From: Gemmatimonadota bacterium | GTDB taxonomy: Bacteria; Gemmatimonadota; Gemmatimonadetes; Longimicrobiales; Gaopeijiaceae | NCBI GenBank assembly: GCA_022823145.1 | Contig: JAJDXS010000030.1 | Location: 1 to 64,000, forward strand | Direction: 5' to 3' | DNA length: 64,000 nt | Part shown: in pieces, positions 52,598 through 60,848 of the stretch | Layout: every line of letters starts with the position of its first letter | How positions within the stretch are numbered: the stretch's first letter is position 1 | Made by a program: the position numbers and the translations under genes | The notes under the pieces: generated by a model | The model's input: the letters and a program-made list of their open reading frames with translations, nothing else | Told to the model about the DNA's origin: nothing | Database searches by the model: none

Positions 52598-54369
52598 GCT
52601 GAACCCCTTTCCTGAATCCTTCTCAGCTCGCGGCGCGCCCCCGGTACCACCGGGCTGTCGGGACGGCTGACGATCAGCGCCTCCAGAATGCGTACCGCTT
52701 CGTCGCGGCCACCCGGCTGGGCGGCGACCGCGAGGGCGAGACGCAGCGCCGCCTCGGGAAACTCTCGGGCTTCTCCGTGTTCGGCAACGATGCGGCGACG
52801 GAAGGTCACGGCGATGTCTGCGAGGCCGGCCTGGTCCGCCGCACGGGCCCCCAGTGCGAGGATGGGGGGCCGGTCGGGTGCAGGCACCGCGTCGATGCGC
52901 TCGTCGACGGCGAGCACCCCCCGCTCCGGGTGGCCGCGGTGCTTTGCGATCGCAACTTCGGCGAAGAGCTGGCCGCCCGGCGGGGTGAGTTCGCTCAGCG
53001 CAAGAGTCAGCTCCAGCATCTCGGTCGCGTCGGTGGGCTCCAGTTCGGGCAGGGACGCCTGCAGGGAGGCGATCCCCTCCGGGAACGCGCCGCCCTCCAG
53101 CAGGAGGAAGGCCCGCTCCAGCGCCGCACCGGGACCTTCGATGCCGCTCAATACCTCCATCGCCTCCGTGCGCATACCGCGGCCCAGGAGGCGCGACGCC
53201 AGCGTGGCCGACAGCTCGTCCAGGTCCGGCGATTCCGGGAACTCCTCCCGGTAGTCGGCGACCGCCGCCATCGCCCCTTCGGCGTCCTGCGACGCGACAT
53301 GGACGTGGAGTTCTTCGGTCCACGCGGTGCGCCTGCCCGTCGAACCACCCGCATACGACAGCGTCACCCTGCGCATGGCCTCGAGCGCGGCGGTGGTGTC
53401 GCCCGCGGCCAGCGCCGCCTCGGCCAGCCGCTCGTCGGTCGCCCGCGCCTCGCCGGGGTCGTCGGTGATTTCGCGGAGCTTCCCGTAGGCCCAGAGCGCG
53501 CTCCCGTCTCGCCCGAGGTCCTCGGCCTTGCGGGCGAACCCGTTGAGGAATCCGCGGGACTCGCGGTCGTCGAGCTTCTCGAGCGCGGCCTGCATCAGAG
53601 CGACGGCTGCGTCGCCGAGATCGGCGCGCAGCGCGAGTTCGGCGCCGGCTTCGAGTCGGGACACCGTCGTCGGCTCGGTGCCGAGCGCGGCGACGATCAG
53701 AGCCGCGGCCTCGCCGGTCTCGCTTCCAAGATCCTCGATGCGGCGAAAGATCGCGCCGCGCCGCGCCCGGTCGCGCCCAAGGGCGCGTGCCCACGCCGCA
53801 GCCCCGTCCTCGAGGTTGCCGGCCGCCACATGCAGATCCCCCAGCTCTATCAGCAGCTGCGGAAGCTCGCCGTGCGCCTCCAGCCCCGTCTCGAGCAGCT
53901 CGGCCGCCCTGCCGGGGCCCAGTGCATCGTGGAACGCCCTGGCGCCCTCCAGGTACGGGTCGGAGGAAGCCGGCTCGGCATCGCTCCACTCACGCACGGC
54001 CTCCTCGAGCTCCGAGCCGGCCCCGGTCTCGACGAGCACCTCGATCTTCAGCGCCCAGACGCGGCTCGCCGAGGGGTTCAGGCCAAGGAAGGTGTCCAGC
54101 ACCGGGAGCAATTCGGGCAATCGGCCACCGGCCCGGAAGATCCTGTCCAGAGAGAAGACCGCCGACGATGACGCGGGTTGAAGCCTGAGAAGCTCTCGCA
54201 GCGTGGCTTCGGCCTCTTTCAGTTCGCCGCGCGCCTCCTGTCCCGATGCCTGCCGGAGCATCCGGTTCTCGAGCCGCGGATCGGGCCGGGATTGAAACGC
54301 ACCAAGCGGTACGGCAGCCGCTGTGAGGACGAACGACATCACGACGGGCGCGAAAACCCGCCGGATCAC
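52594..54369 (-). CDS. Secreted tetratricopeptide-repeat protein
   Basis: 591 residues with a signal peptide (MSFVLTAAAVPLGAF region). Most of the chain is helical pairs of about 34 residues resembling TPR units, for example LLRLQPASSSAVFSLDRIF and LIELGDLHVAAGNLEDGAAA. It is probably a periplasmic scaffold that binds partner proteins from the same operon. Starts with GTG overlapping the DUF4175 stop by 4 nt, and its stop overlaps the next start by 4 nt. Function unknown. Confidence 0.75.
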   Translation of the reverse strand: MIRRVFAPVVMSFVLTAAAVPLGAFQSRPDPRLENRMLRQASGQEARGELKEAEATLRELLRLQPASSSAVFSLDRIFRAGGRLPELLPVLDTFLGLNPSASRVWALKIEVLVETGAGSELEEAVREWSDAEPASSDPYLEGARAFHDALGPGRAAELLETGLEAHGELPQLLIELGDLHVAAGNLEDGAAAWARALGRDRARRGAIFRRIEDLGSETGEAAALIVAALGTEPTTVSRLEAGAELALRADLGDAAVALMQAALEKLDDRESRGFLNGFARKAEDLGRDGSALWAYGKLREITDDPGEARATDERLAEAALAAGDTTAALEAMRRVTLSYAGGSTGRRTAWTEELHVHVASQDAEGAMAAVADYREEFPESPDLDELSATLASRLLGRGMRTEAMEVLSGIEGPGAALERAFLLLEGGAFPEGIASLQASLPELEPTDATEMLELTLALSELTPPGGQLFAEVAIAKHRGHPERGVLAVDERIDAVPAPDRPPILALGARAADQAGLADIAVTFRRRIVAEHGEAREFPEAALRLALAVAAQPGGRDEAVRILEALIVSRPDSPVVPGARRELRRIQERGSA

Positions 54370-57300
54370 CGCCGCTCTCCGCCGACCGGTCCCGGGTTCC
54401 CGGTGTTGAGCCGTTCGAAGTAACGGAGCACCAGCGCACGCTGCGCGGGGGGAAGAGCGCGCAAGCGGGCCGCGGCCGGGAGCTCGAAACGCAGCACATC
54501 CAGGTCGTCCGCGCTCAGGGCCCGCACGCCTTCACGGGTGAAATCGCCGGGCTGCTCCGATTCACGCTCTTCCGACTCCTCGTCGCGCTCCAGCGTACGG
54601 CCCGCATCGAGCAACCGGTGGAAGAGCTGCTCCTGGCGCCGCAGCACCTCGGGATCGAGCCGGCCCTGGGCCAACGCCTCGGCCAGGCGCCGCGCTTCCT
54701 CGGCGAAAGCGGAGAGGTCGCCCAGCGGATCGGCTTCCTCTGCGCCGTCTTCCGACATCTCGCCCAGTTCCTCCGCCACTTCCTCCTGGCGGCCCGCCAC
54801 CTCCTCGATCTGTTCCTGCATCGTCTCCTGGCCCAGCCGCATCGGGGTGAGCGAAGACGCGTCCTGCATGATCTCGCCCTGTTGCTGGGCGAGCTGCTGG
54901 AGCTGCTGCATCATCTGTTCCGACGCCGACGCCGAGCCCTGGGCCTGCCCCTGCTGGCCGGAGGTCATGGCCATCTCCGCGACCTCGTTCAGGGTGCGCA
55001 CCACCTGCTCCGCCTCGGCCATCGGCGAGGGGCCCTGAGAGCGCGGGTTCTCCATCGCCGTGATCGTCGCGTCGAGTTGCTCCATCGCCTCGCCGACCGC
55101 CGTGAGCAGGTCCCTGGCCCCAGGGGCCATCATCTCGGTGTCCTCGGCGTAGTTCTCCGCGAGGTTGCGGATCCCCTGCGCGATCGCAGCCTCGTCCGCC
55201 CTCATCCCGGCCAGCTCCGCGGCGCTCGCGCCCTGCATTTCGATGCGCAGTTCCGACTGACGGCGGGCAAGCGCGAGCGCATCGGAGGCGGTCTGGCCAA
55301 GCGCCGTTCGGATGGCCTCCATCTGCTGCATCTGCATCTGCATCTGCGCCTGGCCAAGCTGCTGCGAGACCTCCGACAGGTCGCCCGCGGCCTGTTGCGC
55401 CTGCTGGCCGGCGTCCTGCTGCTGGCCCTGCTGCATCATCTGCGAGGCCTGCTGCATCTGCTGACGGGCCTGCGACAACTGGTGCCGTGCTTCCTGCACC
55501 CCGGCTCCCGCATCCATCTCGCCGGCCTCGGCGAGCCGCTGCTGCAGTTCCTCGAGGTGTTCCTGGAGTTCCTGCGCCTGCGCCTCCAGCGCGGCCTGCT
55601 GCTCGGCCCGCAGCTCCTCGTCGCCGCCCTCCATCATCGCACTTGCGAGGATTTCCTGCTCTTCGGCCAGCTCCTGCGCCTCCCTTTCGGTTGCGCGGAA
55701 GTCCTGTTCGATGGCGGCGTCACGGAACTGCTCCAGCGAGTCCTCCAGGCGCTGCCGCATCCGCTCCTGGTCGAGCGCCATCTGTTCCAGCGCCTCGCGA
55801 AGCTCCTCGGGATCCATCCCGGCGAGCTGGTCCTCGAGTTCGGAGAGGGCGTCCTCCTGGTCCTCGGGAGCGACCTGGTCGAGGAGCTGCTCCAGGTCCT
55901 CGATCGTCTGCTCCATGTCAGGGTCGGCGAGCCCGGCGTCCTTCAGCGCCTCGCGCAGTTCGGCCAGTTCCCGCTGCAGCGAGTCCACCGCCTGCATCAT
56001 CTCTTCCTGCCGCTGGAGGGCCTGCGCGATCTCCTCCCGGTCCGCGAAGTCGGCCTGCTCCTGGCGGTTGCGGTTGCGCTCGCCTTCCGCCTCCGCCCGC
56101 GCCTGCAGGTCGCGCGCCTCCTCCTCGGCCTGGCGCGCCTCCTCGGCAAGCTCCTCCACCGCCTCGGCCGCGCGGCTCAGCTCCTCCTCGGCGACGCGTC
56201 CGAGTTCCGTCGCGCCTCCGATCCAGAGCGCATACTCCGCGCTCTCGCGCATCTGCTGCGACGGGTGGTTGTCGACCGCGCGGGCCAGGTACCGGATCGT
56301 GTCGCCCGGCGACAGGTCCCATGACGACACGTCGAGGATCGGACGAACGATCGCCCCCGCGGACCCACCCAGTTCCACCCCGTGCACCACCGGCTCCCCG
56401 GACTCTCCGAACGAGCTGACACGCCGGACCACGATGTCCACGCGGGCGATACCGTAGTCGTCCTGGGTCTGGATGACGAGCGGCTGGCGCAGGTCGATCG
56501 GCATGATGGTGTCGGCTCCGGGGTAGACGATCTCCACCGCGGGCGGCTGGTCGGGTATGAGGTCGATCACCAGGGGCTCCGGCGCCACGGCCGCGTCACC
56601 CCCGCCCTGGTCGGCGAACGCCCAGGCATAGGTGCCGCTGCGTCCCGGCACCCAGCTGCCCTCGAAGCTGGCACCCTGTATCTCCAGCGCCGTCACCGGG
56701 TCCCCCTCCTCGTCCAGCAGCGCGCCCATCCCGATTCCGCGGCTCCCCTGCCCGCGCATCCGCAGGTGCGTACCCGCCGGGATCGCCAGCGCGGGGATCT
56801 CGTTCTGGTACTCTGCGGGCGGCAGCCCCGTGTGCGGGGGATGCGTCACCTCGACCGTCAGCGTGCTGACGAAGAGCGGATCGACGGGAGTGAGGGTGTG
56901 CACCTCGCTGCGGGCCCCGTCCGGCGCTTCTATCCAGTAGCGTGTCGCGGCCCCCACCGGCGGCAGCGCCGCCGAGCCGGATCCGTCGACCAGCGCGATC
57001 GTGCTCGTCCGCGTGACCTGCCCGGTCACGTCCCAGCGCAGCACCACGCTGTCGCGCAACGGTGCGTGGGCCGACACCTCCACGACCGCCCCCCGCGCCA
57101 CCTCCACCGTGCCCGGCTCCACGCTGATCGCAGGGAGCACCGGCTCGACCAGGACGGCCAGCGGGTGCAGCAGCCCGCCCCAGGCGCCGAGCGTGCGCGT
57201 GGGCGCCAGCAGGAGCACGACCAGCACCGCCCCGGCCGCCGCGAGAACCGCCGTCAGGCCCCGCCGCAGGTCGCTCGCCACCTGTTTGCCGAGCTCGCCG

Positions 57301-57728
57301 GAGAGCTTCCTGGGGTCCCCGGCTCCGGAGAGGCGGCTCCCCACCTGTTCCAGCGCCAGCTCCCGCAGCCCGGGCGACGTCCCGGGGGGTGCGAACCGCG
57401 ACAGCTCCAACCCACCCAGCACGGAACCCTCGTCCAGCCCGGCCGTGCCGTCCATCGCCCGCGTGACACGGTGCTCGGCGCACCGGCGACGTCCCAGCCG
57501 CCGCCAATACCACACTCCCGCAGGCACGACCGCGAGGAGTATCACCACAATCAGGATGGGACCCGGGCTGCCGGCGCTCCATCCTTCACCCCCCGCAAAC
57601 GCCGGCGCCAGCATGAGCAGGCCCAGAGCGGCAACGGCGCACCACGCCGCGACCGTGAACCCCAGCGACCGCGCGAGGTAGTCGCGAACACCCCGGACGG
57701 CGCGGCGGATCCGCTCGGCCGCGCTCAC
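54366..57728 (-). CDS. DUF4175-family membrane protein with very long coiled coil
   Basis: 1120 residues. Two TM helices lie at about 22-45 and 56-76 and a third at about 158-178. Then a beta-rich extracytoplasmic region (about 190-500; VEPGTVEVARGAVVEVSAHA, VEIVYPGADTIMP) is followed by a coiled coil and Gln/Glu/Met-rich region (about 510-1050). DUF4175 proteins are known from Gemmatimonadota, Bacteroidota and Alphaproteobacteria, often beside aerotolerance (Bat/MoxR) genes; none of those is here. Function unknown, probably cell-envelope. It overlaps both neighbours by 4 nt. Confidence 0.82.
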   Translation of the reverse strand: MSAAERIRRAVRGVRDYLARSLGFTVAAWCAVAALGLLMLAPAFAGGEGWSAGSPGPILIVVILLAVVPAGVWYWRRLGRRRCAEHRVTRAMDGTAGLDEGSVLGGLELSRFAPPGTSPGLRELALEQVGSRLSGAGDPRKLSGELGKQVASDLRRGLTAVLAAAGAVLVVLLLAPTRTLGAWGGLLHPLAVLVEPVLPAISVEPGTVEVARGAVVEVSAHAPLRDSVVLRWDVTGQVTRTSTIALVDGSGSAALPPVGAATRYWIEAPDGARSEVHTLTPVDPLFVSTLTVEVTHPPHTGLPPAEYQNEIPALAIPAGTHLRMRGQGSRGIGMGALLDEEGDPVTALEIQGASFEGSWVPGRSGTYAWAFADQGGGDAAVAPEPLVIDLIPDQPPAVEIVYPGADTIMPIDLRQPLVIQTQDDYGIARVDIVVRRVSSFGESGEPVVHGVELGGSAGAIVRPILDVSSWDLSPGDTIRYLARAVDNHPSQQMRESAEYALWIGGATELGRVAEEELSRAAEAVEELAEEARQAEEEARDLQARAEAEGERNRNRQEQADFADREEIAQALQRQEEMMQAVDSLQRELAELREALKDAGLADPDMEQTIEDLEQLLDQVAPEDQEDALSELEDQLAGMDPEELREALEQMALDQERMRQRLEDSLEQFRDAAIEQDFRATEREAQELAEEQEILASAMMEGGDEELRAEQQAALEAQAQELQEHLEELQQRLAEAGEMDAGAGVQEARHQLSQARQQMQQASQMMQQGQQQDAGQQAQQAAGDLSEVSQQLGQAQMQMQMQQMEAIRTALGQTASDALALARRQSELRIEMQGASAAELAGMRADEAAIAQGIRNLAENYAEDTEMMAPGARDLLTAVGEAMEQLDATITAMENPRSQGPSPMAEAEQVVRTLNEVAEMAMTSGQQGQAQGSASASEQMMQQLQQLAQQQGEIMQDASSLTPMRLGQETMQEQIEEVAGRQEEVAEELGEMSEDGAEEADPLGDLSAFAEEARRLAEALAQGRLDPEVLRRQEQLFHRLLDAGRTLERDEESEERESEQPGDFTREGVRALSADDLDVLRFELPAAARLRALPPAQRALVLRYFERLNTGNPGPVGGERR

Positions 57729-58405
57729 GAAGCGCTCTGCATCAGCGCGTAAAGGAATATGTTCACGCCCATCCTAAGCGCGTCCTCTCTGACCTCGGGC
57801 GGGTCCTCGTGCACGTCGGGGTCCTCCCAGCCGTCGCCCAGATCCGTCTCGTAGGTGTAGACCACGACAAGCCGCCCCTGATGGAATATACCGAATGCCC
57901 GGGGAGGCGCGCCGTCGTGCTCGTGGATTTTGGGGACGCCGTCGGGGAATTCATAGGGGGAGCGGAAGATCGGGTGCTCCGGCGGAAGCTCGACAAGCTC
58001 CCTGTCAGGGAAGATGCGGCCCATCTCCTGCCGGAAGGACTCGTCGAGCCCGTAGTTGTCATCGGCGTGCAGGAAGCCCCCCTCGAGGAGGTAGCGGCGC
58101 AGCGCGAGGCGTTCGTCGGGAGTGAAGCGGACATCGCCGTGACCGGTCATATAGAGGAACGGATAGTCCCGCAGTGCCGGATCGCCGGGCCGGATGGCCA
58201 CCTCCCTTTCGGCGGTGGGAATGCCGGTCCTGGCCTCGATCTCGGTCAGAAGGTTGGGCAGCGAGGACGGGTTGGCGTACCAGTCCCCTCCGCCTTCGTA
58301 CTGAAGGCGCGCAATGGTGACCGGACCGCTGCCCTGGGCGAGGGCGACCTCGGCGGTCGCGGCGACGGCGACGGCGAGCAGCGCCGCACCGGCTCTTGCG
58401 CTCAC
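57725..58405 (-). CDS. DUF4159-family secreted protein
   Basis: 226 residues with a signal peptide (LLAVAVAATAEVALA). The DUF4159 core includes RLQYEGGGDWYANPSSLPNL, DYPFLYMTGHGDVRFT and YLLEGGFLHADDNYG, a fold related to class I glutamine amidotransferases. The C-terminus ends NIFLYALMQ. It is normally encoded next to DUF4175 or Bat genes, as here. The GTG start overlaps the rsmI stop by 4 nt. Confidence 0.85.
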   Translation of the reverse strand: MSARAGAALLAVAVAATAEVALAQGSGPVTIARLQYEGGGDWYANPSSLPNLLTEIEARTGIPTAEREVAIRPGDPALRDYPFLYMTGHGDVRFTPDERLALRRYLLEGGFLHADDNYGLDESFRQEMGRIFPDRELVELPPEHPIFRSPYEFPDGVPKIHEHDGAPPRAFGIFHQGRLVVVYTYETDLGDGWEDPDVHEDPPEVREDALRMGVNIFLYALMQSAS

Positions 58406-59316
58406 TCCGGTCCCTCCTCGCCGGCCCGCCGACCAGCCCTGGCCCTCTGCACGGCTTCGTAGGCCACGCCTCGCGCGACCCCCGACCGCACCGCCACCTC
58501 GCGCGCGGCGGCGGTCGGAGCCAGCCCTGCAGCCAGCGCCTCCGCGGCCAGCGCCTCCAGTTCGGCCGCCGTCGCTTCCCCTCCCCGCCGGGGCCGCCCC
58601 TCCACCACCACCGTCACCTCGCCGCGTGGCGGGTTCTCCCGGTAGTGGGCGGCGCACTCGGCGGCGGAGCCCCGGAACACCTCCTCGTGCACCTTGGTCA
58701 TCTCGCGGCAGACCGCGACGCGGCGCACCGCCCGGGGCGCAGTGGACATCCGCGAGCCGGCCTCCTCCGTACCCGACTCCCCCATCCGCGCCGCCAACTC
58801 GTCGAGCAGGCCGACCAGGCGCGAGGGAGACTCGAACAGCACTGTGGTCTCTGTGGCGTCGATGATCCGCTCCAGCGCTCGGGCCCGCCGTCCCGCCTTG
58901 CGAGGCGGGAATCCCACGAAGGTGAACGGCACACAAGGTAGACCCGACACCGCCAGTGCCGCGAGTATCGCCGAAGGACCGGGAATCGGCACGACATCTC
59001 CGCCCATTTCGATCACGGCCCCGACCAGGCGCTCTCCCGGATCGGAGAGCAGCGGTGTGCCGGCGTCCGAGACCATCGCGACATCCTCGCCCGCCCTCAG
59101 CCAGCGCCGCGCCAGCGCCACCCGGCCGGCCTCGTTGTGGGCGTGGAGCGAGACGGGCCTCGTGGCCACGCCGATGTGCGACAGCAGCACCCGTGCGCGC
59201 CGCGTGTCCTCGGCAAGGATATGGTCGGCCGCACCCAAGACGTCGCGGGCGCGCGCCGAAAGGTCGGCCAGGTTGCCGATCGGCGTGGCCACGACGTAGA
59301 GCGTGCCCGGGCTCAC
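58402..59316 (-). CDS. rsmI: 16S rRNA (cytidine1402-2'-O)-methyltransferase
   Basis: 304 residues, tetrapyrrole-methylase fold. Signature starts GTLYVVATPIGNLADLS, with AEDTRRARVLLSHI and VSDAGTPLLSDPGERLV (SAM binding), and LFESPSRLVGLLDEL. It methylates C1402 in the ribosomal P site. The C-terminal helical domain (AAELEALAAEALAAGLAPTA) is present. It begins 15 bp after trxA and overlaps the DUF4159 gene by 4 nt. Confidence 0.95.
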   Translation of the reverse strand: MSPGTLYVVATPIGNLADLSARARDVLGAADHILAEDTRRARVLLSHIGVATRPVSLHAHNEAGRVALARRWLRAGEDVAMVSDAGTPLLSDPGERLVGAVIEMGGDVVPIPGPSAILAALAVSGLPCVPFTFVGFPPRKAGRRARALERIIDATETTVLFESPSRLVGLLDELAARMGESGTEEAGSRMSTAPRAVRRVAVCREMTKVHEEVFRGSAAECAAHYRENPPRGEVTVVVEGRPRRGGEATAAELEALAAEALAAGLAPTAAAREVAVRSGVARGVAYEAVQRARAGRRAGEEGPE

Positions 59317-59331
59317 GCCTGGCGAGCCCGC

Positions 59332-59664
59332 CTACAGGTGCTGCTCGATCTTCTGCTGCAGCTGCGCCTTCGGCACCGCGCCGATGACCGTGTCCACGTG
59401 CTCCCCCCCCTTGAAGAAGAGGATGGTCGGAATCGAGCGGACCCCGAAGCGCATCGACGTGGACATGTTCGCGTCCACGTCCAGCTTGCCTACCCGCACG
59501 CGCCCCGCGAAGTCGTCGGCAAGCTCGCTGACGAAGGGAGCGACGATCCTGCAGGGGCCGCACCAGGCAGCCCAGAAGTCGACCATCGAAAGGCCGTCGT
59601 AGTCCTCGATCTGTTCCGTGAAGTTGTCGTCGGTCAGCGTGACGAGATTCGCGCTATCGGCCAT
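59332..59664 (-). CDS. trxA: Thioredoxin
   Basis: 110 residues with the redox motif WCGPC (Cys35, Cys38), cis-Pro in the segment VRSIPTILFF, and the usual start LVTLTDDNFTEQI. Cytosolic disulfide reductase. It is the first gene of the minus-strand operon and divergent from the epimerase gene (about 88 bp). GGGGATA precedes the ATG. Confidence 0.95.
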   Translation of the reverse strand: MADSANLVTLTDDNFTEQIEDYDGLSMVDFWAAWCGPCRIVAPFVSELADDFAGRVRVGKLDVDANMSTSMRFGVRSIPTILFFKGGEHVDTVIGAVPKAQLQQKIEQHL

Positions 59665-59752
59665 TATGGATATCCCCGAGTTTGAAGTGACCCAGTCGTG
59701 TTACCCGCTGCGAAGACTCTCACATGTATTCTACACCCGCAGGGCCGCGAAA

Positions 59753-60232
59753 TTGAACACGCCCCGTCCCGCGCACCCCGACTCCCGGGCCCGCGGCCAT
59801 CCCGCGCCGGACGCCGGCAGGCCCGCTCCCGTCCCGCTACCGGCGTCGCTGGAACTGGACCATGTGGCCATCGCCGTGCGTTCCTTCGACGAGGTTCAGG
59901 GGCTCCTGGAGGGTCTGACCGGCCACTCGGCCACCTCCCCGGAGCGCGTGGAATCGCAGGGTGTGGAGGTCTGCTTCGTGGGAAGGGTGGAGTTGATCCG
60001 CCCCGTCGCGCCGGACGGCGGCGTGGCCCGCTTCCTGGCCCGGCGCGGGCCCGGCCTCCATCACATCGCCTACCGCACCCCCGACGTGGCCGGGCTGATG
60101 CGCGAGCTGGAGGCGCAAGGCTACCGCTTCACCTCCGACGGCCCGATGACCGGACGCGGCGGACACCGCATCGCCTTCATGAACCCGAAGTCGACCGGAG
60201 GGGTGCTGGTGGAGCTGGTCGAGCACGGCTGA
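59753..60232 (+). CDS. mce: Methylmalonyl-CoA epimerase (VOC family)
   Basis: About 159 residues, with two VOC repeats. Metal ligands are His in LELDHVAIAV, His in PGLHHIAYRT and Glu in VLVELVEHG. It interconverts (R)- and (S)-methylmalonyl-CoA in propionate metabolism. The mutase genes are not in the window. The start is uncertain: TTG 59753 is the best candidate, preceded by a GC-rich leader with a TATTCT at 59727-59732 that could be a -10 box. Confidence 0.85.
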   Translation: MNTPRPAHPDSRARGHPAPDAGRPAPVPLPASLELDHVAIAVRSFDEVQGLLEGLTGHSATSPERVESQGVEVCFVGRVELIRPVAPDGGVARFLARRGPGLHHIAYRTPDVAGLMRELEAQGYRFTSDGPMTGRGGHRIAFMNPKSTGGVLVELVEHG

Positions 60233-60238
60233 GCCGCG

Positions 60239-60784
60239 TCAGCCCCCCGTCAACGGAGCGAGGTCGACTTCTTCGACGAGCCACGCCCCACCGTCCGCCC
60301 GGATCAGGACGAAGGGGACGGGGACACGCTCCTTCGCCACCGTGTCCATCTCGACCTCGACGCGGGTCGCCGGGCGGCCTCTTCCCGCCACAGTCGCCTG
60401 GCCGGTCACCCGGTGCGAGTCGTGGGCGAGGATGGCGGCCATCAGGTCCATGCGCAGTTCGACCTCCTGCGCGGTGAGGCATCGGTCGCCCAGGCCGATC
60501 CAGGAGAAGATCTTCCGGAATGAGCAGCCGAGCGTGCCGCCGCGGTCTTCGATGGGGCCGGCGGCGGTGCCGAAGTGTGAGGCCATGACGGCGTGGTCGC
60601 GCCGGTTGGCGGCGTCGAGAAAGGCTGCCACGACACGGGCGGGTTCCAGCGACGGGTCCGCGCGGGGTGGCGAGTGCGCCGCGGGAGGCGAGGCGGTACC
60701 GGCGCAGGCGGCCAGAGCAAGGAGCGGCAGCCAGGATGCCGGTCGCGTGCCCGGGACAGCGATCCGCCCACCTCCACCCGGCAC
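60239..60784 (-). CDS. Hypothetical lipoprotein, NTF2-like
   Basis: About 181 residues. Lipobox ALAACAG near residue 28. The core (VVAAFLDAANRRDHAVMASHF, WLVEEVDLAPL) is reminiscent of NTF2-like/SnoaL domains. GTG 60784 was chosen because it gives a compact signal peptide; ribosome site not clear. It lies about 65 bp downstream of clpB on the same strand and faces the epimerase gene 6 bp away. Confidence 0.55.
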   Translation of the reverse strand: MPGGGGRIAVPGTRPASWLPLLALAACAGTASPPAAHSPPRADPSLEPARVVAAFLDAANRRDHAVMASHFGTAAGPIEDRGGTLGCSFRKIFSWIGLGDRCLTAQEVELRMDLMAAILAHDSHRVTGQATVAGRGRPATRVEVEMDTVAKERVPVPFVLIRADGGAWLVEEVDLAPLTGG

Positions 60785-60848
60785 CGCGCCGACACGGTGA
60801 CTCTTTCCTTGCCGGCCGCCTGCCCGCGCGAAAAACGTCGCTCTCAGC

